Positions 42,703 to 52,368 of a stretch of 64,000 nucleotides of DNA are shown piece by piece. The stretch's first letter is position 1. Each line of letters starts with the position of its first letter. The position numbers and the translations under genes are program-made. Under the pieces are notes generated by a model. It did not search any database, was not told the DNA's origin, and saw only the letters and a list, made by a program, of their open reading frames with translations. Source of the DNA: Aquipseudomonas alcaligenes MRY13-0052 (GTDB taxonomy: Bacteria > Pseudomonadota > Gammaproteobacteria > Pseudomonadales > Pseudomonadaceae); contig BATO01000001.1 of the NCBI GenBank assembly GCA_000474255.1, positions 62,001 to 126,000 on the forward strand, given 5' to 3'.

Positions 42703-44079
42703 TCAAGGGGTCTGCATGGCTTGCATCTGTGCGGCGTCTTGCAGTGCGGTGCCTCTCAGCTGGCGTTCTTCACGCAGCAGCTGCTCGGCCCGCGCACGCT
42801 CTGCAGGCTGCAGTTGTTGTTCCACCGCCTGGGCCAGCTCGGTGGCCTGGGGTGTGTTCTTGGGGAGCGCCAGCTGGCTGAAGACGTAGGCGTTGACCAG
42901 GTTCGGGGTGATGCCCTTGCCCTGGGCGAACATCTGGCCGAGGGCGAAGTCGGCGTTGATCTGGCCGCTGCGCGCGGCATTGAGCAGGTAGTCCAGCGCC
43001 TTGTCGGGGTAGATGTCGCCCAGGTAGCCACGGATGTAGATCTGCCCCAGCAGGTAGTTGGCGCTGGGTTCGGTGGCGGAGGCCTTCATCAGGTGCTCCT
43101 CGGCCTTGTGCGGGTCCTGTGGCAGCAGCTTGCCTTCGTAGTAGAGGCGGCCCAGCAGCAGCTCGGCGCGCGGTTGCGCGGCTTCGCGGCCGTGGTCGAG
43201 GTACTCCATCATCTTGTCGATGTCGCCCAGGCCCGGGTATTCGTAGAGCAGCTTTGCCAGGCTGACCCAGGCGGCGGGGTAGGCCGGGGCGATCTCTTCG
43301 AGCATCTCCTGGGCCTTGCCTTCGTCGGGCTTGCCGCCGAGCTCGGCGTCGGCCAGCACCTGGGCCACCGAGTCGACGCGCTGGGCGGGGATGACGCCGG
43401 CGTGGTAGCCGTTCATCAGTTGGGCGACCAGGGCTTTCTGCTCCTCGGCCTTGTTCTGCTTCTGGTACACGGTGGCCAGCTCGACGTAGCAGACGTCGGC
43501 CTGGGCCAGGGTGCGCTTGCAGATGTCCTCGATCTCGCCCAGGTGCTGGTCGTAGGTGCCCTGGCTCCGATAGAAGAGGATCTGCGCCAGCTCGGCCTGG
43601 GGCTGGCCGTCGGCGCGCCACTGGGCGATGCGCTGCTGCACGTTCACGCCGGGGAAGTCCTGCGGGAAGGTGAGGTAGAGCATGACCAGGGGCAGCAGGC
43701 TGCTGGGCTCGCCGGCCTTGAAGGCCTCGTCCAGCAGCTTGGCCGCTTCCTGGCGTTCGGCGGGCGTGGCGTCGGGCTTGCGCGCCAGGAGCTTGCCGAG
43801 GCGGGCCTTGGCGCGGGGCGATTCGTCCATGGCCTGGCGGTAGATCTGCTCGGCCTGGCGCATCTGCTCCGGGTCACCGCTGTTGACCTGCAGGTCGGCC
43901 AGGCCGACCTGGGCACTGACGTAGCCCAGGTCCGCCAGCTGGCGGTAGTTGCGCTCGGCGGTGGCGGTGTCGCCACGCTTGAGCGCTTCGTTGGCCAGGC
44001 GTTGGTCGGGCAGGCCGGCACAGCCGGCCAGCGCGACCGCGGCGCCGAGCATCAGGTAACGGGAGGGGAATGTCGCCAC
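42703..44079 (-). CDS. algK: AlgK: outer-membrane lipoprotein with TPR/Sel1 repeats
   Basis: A 458-residue lipoprotein (lipobox ALAGC, Cys20) made of helical TPR/Sel1-like repeats ([52 protein letters not shown]). AlgK helps place AlgE and links it to AlgX and the inner-membrane synthase. It is a little shorter than the P. aeruginosa protein (475). It overlaps nothing; algE starts 10 nt downstream. Confidence 0.95.
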   Translation of the reverse strand: MATFPSRYLMLGAAVALAGCAGLPDQRLANEALKRGDTATAERNYRQLADLGYVSAQVGLADLQVNSGDPEQMRQAEQIYRQAMDESPRAKARLGKLLARKPDATPAERQEAAKLLDEAFKAGEPSSLLPLVMLYLTFPQDFPGVNVQQRIAQWRADGQPQAELAQILFYRSQGTYDQHLGEIEDICKRTLAQADVCYVELATVYQKQNKAEEQKALVAQLMNGYHAGVIPAQRVDSVAQVLADAELGGKPDEGKAQEMLEEIAPAYPAAWVSLAKLLYEYPGLGDIDKMMEYLDHGREAAQPRAELLLGRLYYEGKLLPQDPHKAEEHLMKASATEPSANYLLGQIYIRGYLGDIYPDKALDYLLNAARSGQINADFALGQMFAQGKGITPNLVNAYVFSQLALPKNTPQATELAQAVEQQLQPAERARAEQLLREERQLRGTALQDAAQMQAMQTP

Positions 44080-44092
44080 GTGGTCTCCCTCC

Positions 44093-45262
44093 TTAGAAGC
44101 CGGCGGCCAGGGCGCGGTCGACCATCCAGTCGAACGAGGGGCCGCGGTCGATGCTGACCTCGACCGGCTGGCCGGCGAGCTTGCTGTCCAGGGTCTGGTC
44201 GGGCTGGATGACCACGCGGATGTCGGAGGACAGGCCGCTGTCGATCAGGCTGGTGCTGATGATCTTGCCGTGGCGCGGGCTGTCTTCGCCGGCCACCTGG
44301 AAGGTGACGCTGGCGCCGGGCTTGGCCTGGGCGAAGTTGCGGTAGGGGAAGCGGGCGCTGACGGTGGCTTCGAAGTCCTGGGGCACCAGCTCGAAGATTA
44401 CGTCGCCCTTGCCGGCGAACTGGCCGTCGGCGACCAGTTGGCGCGCCACCTTGCAGTTGCAGGGGCTGGTCAGGGTGCCTTTCATCTGCTTGCCGAACAG
44501 CTCTTCGACGTTGGCCGGGGTGAGCTGGTCGTCGGTCAGATGGCCCTTGAGCATCTCCAGCATGGTGGCGGAGAAGGAGGCGATGGGGGCGCCCTTGTCG
44601 ACGTTGGTGCCTTCGCCGCCGATCAGGCTCTGCACGGTGCCTTCACGGGGCATGGTGACCTGCATGCTGGGCACCGCGACCATGCCGGATTCGGCGTGGG
44701 TGACGAAGTACAGGCCGTACAGGGACTTGAAGATGAAGCCGAAGGCGGCGAGGCCGACGACGAACAGGCCGGCGCTGAAAGTGACGGCCTTGAGGCGGCC
44801 GAACACGCCCATGCCGCCGCCGTTGCCACCGTTCTTGCGCGGCTTGGTGAAGTTCTCGCGCTGCAGGGTGTTGAGCATGTCGCCGGCGCTGATCACTTCA
44901 CCGGACAGGTGGGCGCTGATCAGGTAGCGCAGGGTGGCGATGTCGCGCGGCTTGAGGCTGTGGAACTGGCAGCCGGCACGGCCGCTGTCCGGGTCCACGG
45001 CACGCACCTGGAATTCGACGTCCAGGCCCAGGGTCAGGCTGTCCAGCTGGAACAGCATGCGGCCCTGGTGGTAGTCGCCGACCTGGGCGCGGTGCTTGGG
45101 GCTGGTCTGGAAGGAGAAGCCCCCGGCGGAGAGGTCGACCAGGCGGTGCTCGACCCGCTCGTTGTTGGCCAGGTAGCGGATCTTGGCCGGTATCTTGACC
45201 CGGGCGTGCTGGCGCTGGGCTTCGGATTCGTGCACCACATTGACGTTGACGGCTGTATTCAT
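44093..45262 (-). CDS. alg44: Alg44: c-di-GMP receptor / copolymerase
   Basis: A 389-residue protein with an N-terminal PilZ domain (RQHAR at 17-21 and DLSAGG at 43-48, the two c-di-GMP-binding signatures), one membrane helix (about residues 160-182), and a periplasmic domain resembling membrane-fusion proteins (VKIPAKI; FQVAGEDSPRHGKI). Binding of c-di-GMP activates alginate polymerisation by Alg8. The start ATG 45262 was taken. This makes alginate output depend on the c-di-GMP pool that the enzymes at 9.6 and 63 kb may shape. Confidence 0.96.
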   Translation of the reverse strand: MNTAVNVNVVHESEAQRQHARVKIPAKIRYLANNERVEHRLVDLSAGGFSFQTSPKHRAQVGDYHQGRMLFQLDSLTLGLDVEFQVRAVDPDSGRAGCQFHSLKPRDIATLRYLISAHLSGEVISAGDMLNTLQRENFTKPRKNGGNGGGMGVFGRLKAVTFSAGLFVVGLAAFGFIFKSLYGLYFVTHAESGMVAVPSMQVTMPREGTVQSLIGGEGTNVDKGAPIASFSATMLEMLKGHLTDDQLTPANVEELFGKQMKGTLTSPCNCKVARQLVADGQFAGKGDVIFELVPQDFEATVSARFPYRNFAQAKPGASVTFQVAGEDSPRHGKIISTSLIDSGLSSDIRVVIQPDQTLDSKLAGQPVEVSIDRGPSFDWMVDRALAAGF

Positions 45263-45288
45263 GGCTTGGATTTCCTATTCAAGTTCTG

Positions 45289-46770
45289 TCACACGAACGC
45301 CATCAGCGTGGCGACGAATACGCTGGTTGCGGTGAAGGTCATGGCGCGTGAGGACCAGGTGTTGAACCAGCGCGTAAAGCTGGCGAGATCACGGTTGAGC
45401 TTGGTGTTCTGGCGCGTCCAGGACTGCTGGTCCAGGCGGAAGAAGACGTAGATCTTCACCAGGGCGCCGACGATCTGGTTGTAATAGAGGATCAGCGGGT
45501 AGGCCGGCCCTATGTGGTGCCCTGAAACGCTCAGCAGCAGGGTGAGGATGAAACGGGTGAGACCGATCCACAGCAGGTACACGAGCAGGTAGGCGATGCT
45601 GTACTTGATGCTGGCGATGACGGCGACGGCGAGGCCCAGCAGGCAGGTCCACATCGATACGCGCTGGTCGCTGAGCACCAGGGTGGTGAACCAGCCCAGG
45701 CGGCGTGGCCCCAGGCGCAGGGCCCGGGAGTTCTGCCGCAGGTTGTTGCCGTACCAGCGGAACATCAGCTTGCGGCTGGCCTTGATGAAGCTCTTCTCCG
45801 GCGGGTGCTCGACGGTGTTGATCGCCGCGTCCGGCACGTAGAAGGTGTCGTAGCCCAGGCGCATCAGGCTGTACCAGCTGGACTTGTCGTCACCGGTGAG
45901 GAACTGGAAGCGACCCAGGCGCCAGTGGTCCAGGTGGTCGCTTTCCACGTCGGCGATGAAGTCCGGGTCGGTCACCACCTTGGCGCGGAACACCGACATG
46001 CGCCCGGTCATGGTCAGCACCCGCTTGGAGAGCGCCATGGAGCACATGTTGATGTGGCGCTGGGCGAAGCGCAGCTTGTGCCACTCGGACATGATGTAGC
46101 TGCCCCGCACCTCGCAGAACTCGTTGGTGGTGAGGCCGCCGACATTGGGGAAGAGCTTGAACCAGGGCACGGTCTTCTTAACCACGCCTTCGGCGAGCAC
46201 GGTGTCGCCATCGACCACGGCGACCACGGCGTTCTCGTCCGGCAGCTGGCGGGAGATGGCGCGGAAGCCATAGGCCAGGCCGTCGCGCTTGCCGGTGCCG
46301 GGGATGCGCACGAAGTCGAGGGCGACGTGGGCGGGCGGGTTCATCTTTTCCCACAGGCCCTTGACCAGCAGCTCATCGGACAGCTCGACGATCGAGCAGA
46401 CCACTGTGGTGGGATAGCCGCAGCTGATCGCTTCCTGGATCACCGAGCGGTAGACCATGGCGGTGGTCAGCGCGTCGATGCGGAAGCTGGTCACCAGCAG
46501 GAATACATGGGACGGGTCGGCCGCCTTGCCCAGCTTGCGAACCTTGCGCCGGTAGTGCGGGTAGACCACATACAGGAACAGCATGCCGCGAATGAAGTGC
46601 AGGCCGCCCATGGAGTAGCGCCAGATGCCGACCAGGCCGATCAGCAGCAGGAAATGCTTGGAGTCGGGGTCGAAGACCGACTTGGGCAGGGCCAGTGCGA
46701 GCAGCCCCAGGCCCGTCAGGTAGAAAAGCCAACCCGCCGCCTCGTTGAGGCTTAGCTTGAGCTTGTCCAT
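45289..46770 (-). CDS. alg8: Alg8: alginate polymerase (GT2 glycosyltransferase)
   Basis: A 493-residue inner-membrane GT2 enzyme polymerising GDP-mannuronate. Membrane helices at the N- and C-terminal regions flank the cytoplasmic catalytic domain with VVDGDT (DxD), DVESDHLD and the RWYGNNLRQ segment. The start is uncertain: ATG 46770 gives a length near P. aeruginosa Alg8 (494); ATG 46782 would add four residues, and neither has a strong ribosome-binding site. It forms the synthase with Alg44. Confidence 0.95.
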   Translation of the reverse strand: MDKLKLSLNEAAGWLFYLTGLGLLALALPKSVFDPDSKHFLLLIGLVGIWRYSMGGLHFIRGMLFLYVVYPHYRRKVRKLGKAADPSHVFLLVTSFRIDALTTAMVYRSVIQEAISCGYPTTVVCSIVELSDELLVKGLWEKMNPPAHVALDFVRIPGTGKRDGLAYGFRAISRQLPDENAVVAVVDGDTVLAEGVVKKTVPWFKLFPNVGGLTTNEFCEVRGSYIMSEWHKLRFAQRHINMCSMALSKRVLTMTGRMSVFRAKVVTDPDFIADVESDHLDHWRLGRFQFLTGDDKSSWYSLMRLGYDTFYVPDAAINTVEHPPEKSFIKASRKLMFRWYGNNLRQNSRALRLGPRRLGWFTTLVLSDQRVSMWTCLLGLAVAVIASIKYSIAYLLVYLLWIGLTRFILTLLLSVSGHHIGPAYPLILYYNQIVGALVKIYVFFRLDQQSWTRQNTKLNRDLASFTRWFNTWSSRAMTFTATSVFVATLMAFV

Positions 46771-46886
46771 ACGTTTATCCATTCCGTCGTTGGCGCCGGA
46801 CAAACCTCGGGCGTGGGCGCGGCTTCTTGTTGTTCGCCGACCCGAGGTTGATCACTTGCGTTGCGCTTAGAAGCTGGTGTCCGGGA

Positions 46887-48197
46887 TTACCAGCAGATGC
46901 CTTCGGCCTGTGCGTTGGTCGCCTTGGGCATGAAGCCCACGAGGTCGATCACGCGCTTGCCTTCGGGCGCCCGTTGCGCCAGCGGGGCGAAGAGCTCGTC
47001 GCGGTTGCCGAGGACGATGATGTCGGCATCGCCGACCACGCCGTCGAAGTCGCTGTCGAGCAGGGAGGACACATGGGGAATCTTCGATTCGATGTAGTCC
47101 TTGTTGGCGCCGTGCACGCGTGCGTACTCGACGTTGCGGTCGTAGATGCGCAGGTCGAAGCCCTTGCCGATGAGCATCTCGGCCAGTTCCACCAGGGGGC
47201 TTTCACGCAGGTCGTCGGTACCCGCCTTGAACGACAGGCCGAGCAGGGCGACCTTGCGCTTCTCCTGGGCGGCGATGATGTCGAAGGCCTTCTGCACCTG
47301 GTAGGCGTTGCTGCGCATCAGCGAGCCGATCAGCGGGGCCTCGACGTCCAGCGAGCTGGCGCGGTAGTTGAGGGCGCGCACGTCCTTGGGCAGGCAGGAG
47401 CCGCCGAAGGCGAAGCCGGGGCGCATGTAGTACTTGGAGAGGTTGAGCTTGTGGTCCTGGCAGATCACGTCCATCACTTCGCGACCATCGACGCCCACCG
47501 CCTTGGCGATGTTGCCGATCTCGTTGGCGAAGGTGACCTTGGCGGCGTGCCAGACGTTGCAGGTGTACTTGATCATCTCGGCGACCTGGACTTCCTTGCG
47601 GATGATCGGGGCGTCGAGTTCGCGGTACAGGGTTTCCAGCAGGTCGCCGGAGGCCTTGTCCAGTTCGCCGATGACGGTCATGGGCGGGAAGTCGTAGTCC
47701 TTGATCGCGGTGCTTTCGCGGAGGAACTCGGGGTTCACCGCGACGCCGAAGTCGTCACCGGCTTTCTTGCCGGAGCAATCCTCGATGATCGGGATCACCA
47801 CGTTCATCACGGTGCCCGGCAGCACGGTGCTGCGTACGACCACGGTGTGGCGCTCGGACTTGTCACGCAGGGCGAAGCCGATCTCGCGGCACACGCCTTC
47901 GATGTAGTCCAGTTCCAGGTCGCCGTTCTTCTTGCTCGGGGTGCCGACGCAGATGAAGGAGACTTCGGTGTCACGCACGGCGGCGGCGACATCGGTGGTG
48001 CCGCGCAGGCGGCCGGTCTTGCGGCCTTGCTGCAGGAGCTCTTCGAGCCCGGGTTCGACGATGGGGGACTTCCCGTTGTTGATCAGGTCGATCTTGGTGG
48101 TGGAGACGTCTACACCGACAACTTCATGACCACGAGCCGACAGGCAACCGGCACATACTGCACCGACGTAGCCCAAACCAAAGATGCTGATACGCAT
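46887..48197 (-). CDS. algD: AlgD: GDP-mannose 6-dehydrogenase
   Basis: A 436-residue enzyme of exactly the P. aeruginosa length that oxidises GDP-mannose to GDP-mannuronate, the committed step of alginate synthesis. N-terminal NAD motif GLGYVGAVCAG; catalytic Cys in FGGSCLPKDVRAL; C-terminal domain begins around KVALLGLSFKAGTDDLRESP. ATG 48197 begins the operon after a 350-nt leader. Transcription should be under AlgU (sigma-22) with AlgR, as in P. aeruginosa. Confidence 0.97.
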   Translation of the reverse strand: MRISIFGLGYVGAVCAGCLSARGHEVVGVDVSTTKIDLINNGKSPIVEPGLEELLQQGRKTGRLRGTTDVAAAVRDTEVSFICVGTPSKKNGDLELDYIEGVCREIGFALRDKSERHTVVVRSTVLPGTVMNVVIPIIEDCSGKKAGDDFGVAVNPEFLRESTAIKDYDFPPMTVIGELDKASGDLLETLYRELDAPIIRKEVQVAEMIKYTCNVWHAAKVTFANEIGNIAKAVGVDGREVMDVICQDHKLNLSKYYMRPGFAFGGSCLPKDVRALNYRASSLDVEAPLIGSLMRSNAYQVQKAFDIIAAQEKRKVALLGLSFKAGTDDLRESPLVELAEMLIGKGFDLRIYDRNVEYARVHGANKDYIESKIPHVSSLLDSDFDGVVGDADIIVLGNRDELFAPLAQRAPEGKRVIDLVGFMPKATNAQAEGICW

Positions 48198-48554
48198 CGC
48201 ATTCACCTCATCCATTTAGCACGCTGTTAATTGGTGGCATAATCGCCACTTCCGTTTTGCAGCCGTTACATTCAATTCGTAACTTTCAGCTGCGTGCAGG
48301 CATGACAAACACCTGGCACCGAAACTGCGGGTACCTGAAGCGGAGCCTGTGAACAAGCTGGCTCCAAGGGTTCCTGGACTGATTACCTTACTGGCTCTTG
48401 TCCCTGGTTCTTGTCAGTCGATCCTGTGTCTAACTTCTCCTCTTAGTTCGCCTGTCTGGTTTCTGGCGCACAACTTCCCCCTCGGAGCATTCCGATACAT
48501 GGGGGCAGTTTGGAATCACGCTGAAATATTGCGTGAAGAATTAAGTGACGGGGT

Positions 48555-48582
48555 TATGAGTGTTCGGGTTTTCGGATAGTTC
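48555..48582 (-). promoter_or_regulatory. AlgU (sigma-22)-type algD promoter
   Basis: On the minus strand GAACTA (48582-48577) and TCATA (48559-48555) are separated by 17 nt, close to the AlgU consensus GAACTT-N16/17-TCtgA. The predicted transcript starts near 48548, giving a leader of about 350 nt, similar to the long algD leader of P. aeruginosa. Confidence 0.65.
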
Positions 48583-48584
48583 CT

Positions 48585-48594
48585 ACCGTTCGTC
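48585..48594 (+). promoter_or_regulatory. AlgR-binding site next to the algD promoter
   Basis: ACCGTTCGTC matches the AlgR core exactly and sits two bases upstream of the predicted -35 box, in the orientation opposite to algD. In P. aeruginosa the promoter-proximal AlgR site has a similar place and inverted orientation. I did not find the two distal sites. Confidence 0.65.
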
Positions 48595-48877
48595 ATCAAT
48601 TTGATTTGTTGCAATTCATCGGCTACGGCCATTTGTAATTGCACTTTGATGGCAAGCTTTGCGTATTTAAGCGCGCTGGAAAAGTTCCCTGTTTTTAACT
48701 TTGGCAAGCGCAGCGGTAGTTCGCTATGGCCCGTGCTAGAGCCTGCGCGTTGTTTACGCAACAGCGCGGAAGTTCCCTGGCCAGTTGTTAGGCAGGCGGT
48801 ACGTTAGTTCCAGGGGGATTTAAAGTGATGGCACCGAGCCGGTGCGCTGAAGTGGCGGGGGAGAAGAAAGATTGGCC

Positions 48878-48909
48878 GGTTGGACGACGCCTGGAGGCGT
48901 CGCCCAACC
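48878..48909 (-). terminator. Hairpin terminator of yaaA
   Basis: A 14-bp stem with one mismatch (GGTTGGACGACGCC with GGCGTCGCCCAACC) and a 4-nt loop lies 36 nt after the yaaA stop. On the minus strand it is followed by a pyrimidine-rich AATCTTTCTTCTCC segment, weak but compatible with intrinsic termination. Confidence 0.6.
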
Positions 48910-48944
48910 AATGGCAGGTTGTGGCGGGAAACGGGGCGGGAGAA

Positions 48945-49724
48945 TCAGTCCTGCGGGGTGTCGCGGAGGAATACCAGCTTGTCTGCCGAGGAGGCTTCGG
49001 CGTTGTAGCGGTAGCCTTGGTAGTCGAAGTCCTTGAGGCCTTGCGGGTCGGTCAGGCGCTCCTTGATCACGTAGCGGGCCATCAGGCCACGGGCCTTCTT
49101 GGCGTAGAAGCTGATGATCTTGTACTGGCCGTTCTTCAGGTCCTTGAATTCGGTGTCGATGATGCGGGCATTGAGGGCCTTGCGCTTCACCGAGCTGAAG
49201 TATTCGTTGGAGGCGAGGTTGAGCAGGATGTCGTCGCCCTGTTCGGCCAGCGCTGCGTTGAGCCAGCCGCTGATGCGCTCGCCCCAGAAGGCGTAGAGGT
49301 CCTTGCCGCGGGCGTTGGCCAGCTTGGTGCCCATTTCCAGGCGGTAGGGCTGCATCAGGTCCAGCGGGCGCAGCAGGCCGTAGAGGCCGGAGAGCATGCG
49401 CAGGTGGCGCTGGGCGAAGTCGAAGTCGGCCTCGGCGAAGCTCTCGGCATCGAGGCCGGTGTAGACGTCGCCCTTGAAGGCGAGCAGGGCCTGCTTGGCG
49501 TTCGCCGGGGTGAACTCCGGGTGCCAGCTGCCGTAGCGCGCGGCGTTGAGGCCGGCGAGCTTGTCGGACAGGTGCATCAGCTCGGCGATCTCGTTCGGCG
49601 CCAGGGTGCGCAGTTGCTGGATCAGCTCCTGGGCGTGGTCCAGGTGCTGGGGCTGGGTGTGGCGCGGAGTCACCGGCGGGGTTTCATAGTCCAGGGTCTT
49701 GGCGGGGGAAATCACCAGCAGCAT
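48945..49724 (-). CDS. yaaA: Peroxide stress protein YaaA
   Basis: A 259-residue protein of the YaaA/DUF328 family, which limits intracellular free iron during peroxide stress and binds DNA. The family start [12 protein letters not shown] and the segments [29 protein letters not shown] and [15 protein letters not shown] are all present. Same neighbourhood as P. aeruginosa PA3539, next to algD. Monocistronic. Confidence 0.95.
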   Translation of the reverse strand: MLLVISPAKTLDYETPPVTPRHTQPQHLDHAQELIQQLRTLAPNEIAELMHLSDKLAGLNAARYGSWHPEFTPANAKQALLAFKGDVYTGLDAESFAEADFDFAQRHLRMLSGLYGLLRPLDLMQPYRLEMGTKLANARGKDLYAFWGERISGWLNAALAEQGDDILLNLASNEYFSSVKRKALNARIIDTEFKDLKNGQYKIISFYAKKARGLMARYVIKERLTDPQGLKDFDYQGYRYNAEASSADKLVFLRDTPQD

Positions 49725-49932
49725 GAGTCGTCTCCTTCGGGAATGCGGCGATTCTAGGGATTTGCACCGTTGGGCTCCACCTATGGGGACGATTGACGCT
49801 GTCAGGTGTTGCCTGGGCGGGCAGGGGGCCTGCCCCGTGAACGCCTTCTATATAGGGCTTCAGCCCACCGCTGCTGGAGCGATTCCCTCGCCCGGTTGCC
49901 ACACATCACATTCGGCGCCTGGGGCGTTGCGC

Positions 49933-49938
49933 TATAGT
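49933..49938 (+). promoter_or_regulatory. Possible -10 element upstream of the DUF2135-like/TPR gene
   Basis: GCTATAGT looks like an extended sigma-70 -10 box (TATAGT) 57 nt before the GTG start. The -35 region (TTCGGC at 16-nt spacing) is poor, so this is tentative. Confidence 0.3.
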
Positions 49939-49994
49939 GCGACGCCCGGCGCATCCGCCGGCCCCCTCTCATCCACTTTGACAAGGAGGTCGTA

Positions 49995-51179
49995 GTGAAG
50001 ACCCTCTCGCGTATCGCCCTATCCCTGCTGTTGGCTTCCAGCGCCGCCCTGGCCCAGGCCGAACAGCTGCCCATCGAAGTGCTCAGCGCTGTGGTCAAGG
50101 ACCAGAAGATCGCGGGTGCCGAGGTGCTGGTGCAGAAGAACGGCGCGCAGACCGCCGCCGGCAAGACCAACGCCCAGGGCCAGGTGACCCTGGACAGCGC
50201 CTTCGCCGATGACGCCGACGCGCTGCTGATCATCAAGAAGGACGGCTACTCCAACCTGGTCGCCAAGTGCCCGTGCAAGGGCATGACCTACGCGGTAAGC
50301 CCGGTGATGCAGGACCTGGACGGCATGCGCGTGGTGCTGAGCTGGGGCGAGACCCCGGCGGACCTGGACTCGCACATCGCCTTCCCCGGCAACCACATCT
50401 ATTTCGACGCCAAGGAAGGCACCGACGCCGACCTGGACGTGGACGACACCGACAGCTTCGGCCCGGAAACCATCACCCTGCACAAGAAGCGCTTCGGCGA
50501 GACCTACGTGTACGCGGTGCATGACTTCACCAATATCAACAACCCGTCCTCCAAGGCGCTGTCCCTCAGCCAGGCCAAGGTCTTCGTCTATGTCGGCCAG
50601 TCCCTGGTGCGTACCTACTACGTGCCGAAGGACCAGCGCGGCAACCTGTGGAAGGTGTTCCGCCTTTCCGGCAACGGCGACTTCCAGGACATCAACACCC
50701 TCGAAGGCAGCAAGGCCCAGGACGCCAACTACGTGCTCGGCGACATCGAGCCGCTGCTGGGCAATGGCCAGGACGTGGCTGCCCAGGCCGTGACCCAGGC
50801 CGCCCAGGGCGATGCCAAGGCACTGAACAAGCAGGGCGAGGCGGCGTACCACGACGGCAAGCTGGACCAGGCCATCGACCTCTACCGCCAGGCCATCGAG
50901 CTCAATGCCAACTTCGGCCAGGCGTACAGCAACCTCGGCCTGGCCTACCAGAAGGCCGGCCGCACCGCCGAGGCGATCTGGGCCAACCGCAAGGCCATCG
51001 CCCTGGCCAGCGGCGCCAATGCCGCCACCGTGCGCGCGAGCTCCTACTACAACATCGCGCGCATCTATGAAGAGGCCGAGCAGTTCGACGACGCCCTGCG
51101 CCACTACCACCTGGCCAAGGAGCAGAAGGCCAACCCGGTGTACGACAAGGCGATCCAACGGGTTCAGGACCGCCACTGA
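49995..51179 (+). CDS. Exported DUF2135/YfaP-like protein with C-terminal TPR repeats
   Basis: A 394-residue exported protein. Signal peptide ends near ALAQAEQ. Residues about 25-90 form a carboxypeptidase-regulatory/Ig-like beta domain (IAGAEVLVQKNGAQTAAGKT). Residues about 110-240 resemble DUF2135/YfaP (VVLSWGETPADLDSHIAFPG; TITLHKKRFGETYVYAVHDF). The C-terminal 110 residues hold TPR units (ALNKQGEAAYHDGKLDQAID, GQAYSNLGLAYQKAGRTAE). GTG 49995 has AAGGAGGT at ideal spacing. An intrinsic terminator follows. Function is unknown; the deacetylase gene downstream suggests an envelope polysaccharide role. Confidence 0.72.
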   Translation: MKTLSRIALSLLLASSAALAQAEQLPIEVLSAVVKDQKIAGAEVLVQKNGAQTAAGKTNAQGQVTLDSAFADDADALLIIKKDGYSNLVAKCPCKGMTYAVSPVMQDLDGMRVVLSWGETPADLDSHIAFPGNHIYFDAKEGTDADLDVDDTDSFGPETITLHKKRFGETYVYAVHDFTNINNPSSKALSLSQAKVFVYVGQSLVRTYYVPKDQRGNLWKVFRLSGNGDFQDINTLEGSKAQDANYVLGDIEPLLGNGQDVAAQAVTQAAQGDAKALNKQGEAAYHDGKLDQAIDLYRQAIELNANFGQAYSNLGLAYQKAGRTAEAIWANRKAIALASGANAATVRASSYYNIARIYEEAEQFDDALRHYHLAKEQKANPVYDKAIQRVQDRH

Positions 51180-51197
51180 TCCACTATCGGTAACCAG

Positions 51198-51220
51198 CGC
51201 GCCCTTCGGGGCGCGTTTTT
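51198..51220 (+). terminator. Intrinsic terminator
   Basis: CGCGCCC-TTCG-GGGCGCG is a 7-bp GC stem with a stable TTCG loop, followed by TTTTT. It ends the transcript of the DUF2135-like/TPR gene 18 nt after its stop. Confidence 0.88.
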
Positions 51221-51237
51221 CATTGGAGTACGCATTC

Positions 51238-52368
51238 ATGTTCAGAGCCATTTCCCTGGGGCTCGTTCTGGCCCTTGGAGCCGGCATGGCACAGGCCGCC
51301 GGCCCCCGTGCGGTCGCCTTGCTCGACCGCAGCACCTGGCCCGCCGCGCTGGACAGCCCGGCACGTTTCGATGACGCCTCGCGGGCGGAGATCCTGGTGT
51401 TCGCCCAGACCCTGCTGCAGAGCGAGACGCTGGATGCCGGCGCCTGGCAGCAGCGCCTGGACCTGAAGGCAGCCAACCTCGATGGCATCGAGACCACGCG
51501 CAAGCACTTCTGGGCGCGCCTTGTGGATAACTACCGCCTGGCCAGCCAGGGCTGCACCGCCAGCAGCCCCTTCTGCCCGCCAGCGAACGATGAGGCGGCA
51601 CTGCGCGAGCAGGCGAAGCGCTTCGATGTGGCACCGGATTCGCCCTTCTTCGCCTGGGTCGAGGCGAGCCGGCGTTTCCACCAGATCTACCTGGACGAAG
51701 AAATGCGCCTGGCGGCGCTGTTCCCCCGGGTCAGCAGCGAGATCGGACTGTTCTCCGCCCAGGAGCGCAACGGTGAGGAACTGGCGGACCGTCACTTCCT
51801 CCTGACCTTCGACGACGGCCCCACGCCGGTGGGTGGCCACAGTGATCGGCTGACCCCCTGGCTGCGGGCCAATGGCGTCAACGGCACCTTCTTTGTCCTC
51901 GGCCAGAGCCTGCAGGCGCGCTTGCAGAAGACCTCCGCCAAGGCCCTGGGCGAGCTGTATGCCGGCCAGTGCGTGGCCTCCCATGGCTGGGAGCACAAAT
52001 CCCACGCCACTTGGGAGCAGTGGCAGGACTCGGTCACCCGCGTGCAGGCGCTGCTGGGCAAGACGCTGCCGGACAACGCCATGCCGCTGTTCCGCCCGCC
52101 CTATGGCCAGCGCAAGGCCGACAGCGCCGCCTTCTTCGCCGGGCAGGGGTTGCAGGTGGCGCTGTGGAACATCGACTCCCAGGACTGGAACGCTCGGGTC
52201 AGCGGCGATGCGGCCGGCCAGCGCGTGCTCAGCCTGATGCTGCTGTGGCGGCGCGGGGTGATTCTGTTCCACGACATCCACTCCAAGGCGCAGACGGCGG
52301 TGCCCTGGTTGCACGCACAGACGAGCGCGGCAGGGCTGACCTGGGAAGACTGTCGGAGCTATCGCTAG
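51238..52368 (+). CDS. Polysaccharide deacetylase (CE4) with N-terminal extension
   Basis: A 376-residue exported enzyme. The signal peptide ends near GMAQAAG. Residues about 25-180 form an extra N-terminal region of unknown fold containing a cysteine pair (GCTASSPFC). The CE4/NodB domain follows: LTFDDGPTP (catalytic and metal Asp), SHGWEHKSH (metal His pair), RPPYGQ and ILFHDIH. It would deacetylate N- or O-acetylated sugars in the envelope. ATG 51238 fits the signal peptide. It sits downstream of the DUF2135-like gene, separated by a terminator, so it may have its own promoter. Confidence 0.87.
   Translation: MFRAISLGLVLALGAGMAQAAGPRAVALLDRSTWPAALDSPARFDDASRAEILVFAQTLLQSETLDAGAWQQRLDLKAANLDGIETTRKHFWARLVDNYRLASQGCTASSPFCPPANDEAALREQAKRFDVAPDSPFFAWVEASRRFHQIYLDEEMRLAALFPRVSSEIGLFSAQERNGEELADRHFLLTFDDGPTPVGGHSDRLTPWLRANGVNGTFFVLGQSLQARLQKTSAKALGELYAGQCVASHGWEHKSHATWEQWQDSVTRVQALLGKTLPDNAMPLFRPPYGQRKADSAAFFAGQGLQVALWNIDSQDWNARVSGDAAGQRVLSLMLLWRRGVILFHDIHSKAQTAVPWLHAQTSAAGLTWEDCRSYR

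Larger units (their letters stand above)
48198..48944. other. 747-bp algD leader and promoter region
   Basis: This stretch between algD and yaaA is distinctly AT-richer than its neighbours. From 48548 down to 48198 it is the predicted untranslated leader of the alginate transcript; from 48555 to 48594 lie the promoter and AlgR-like site; the remainder to 48830 contains two further GAACTT-like boxes without a partner -10; a terminator-like hairpin of yaaA lies at 48878-48909. No gene is present. Confidence 0.75.

Noticed and set aside
48349-48579. 76-codon plus-strand frame in the algD leader
   Set aside because: It is antisense to the predicted untranslated leader and has no good ribosome-binding site.
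48682-48775. GAACTT boxes at 48682-48687 and 48770-48775 (minus strand) as AlgU promoters
   Set aside because: Neither has a TCnnA-type -10 box at 16-17 nt, unlike the site at 48555-48582.
49725-49994. Possible small gene between yaaA and the DUF2135-like gene
   Set aside because: Frames are short and lack ribosome-binding sites; the space is explained by two promoters.
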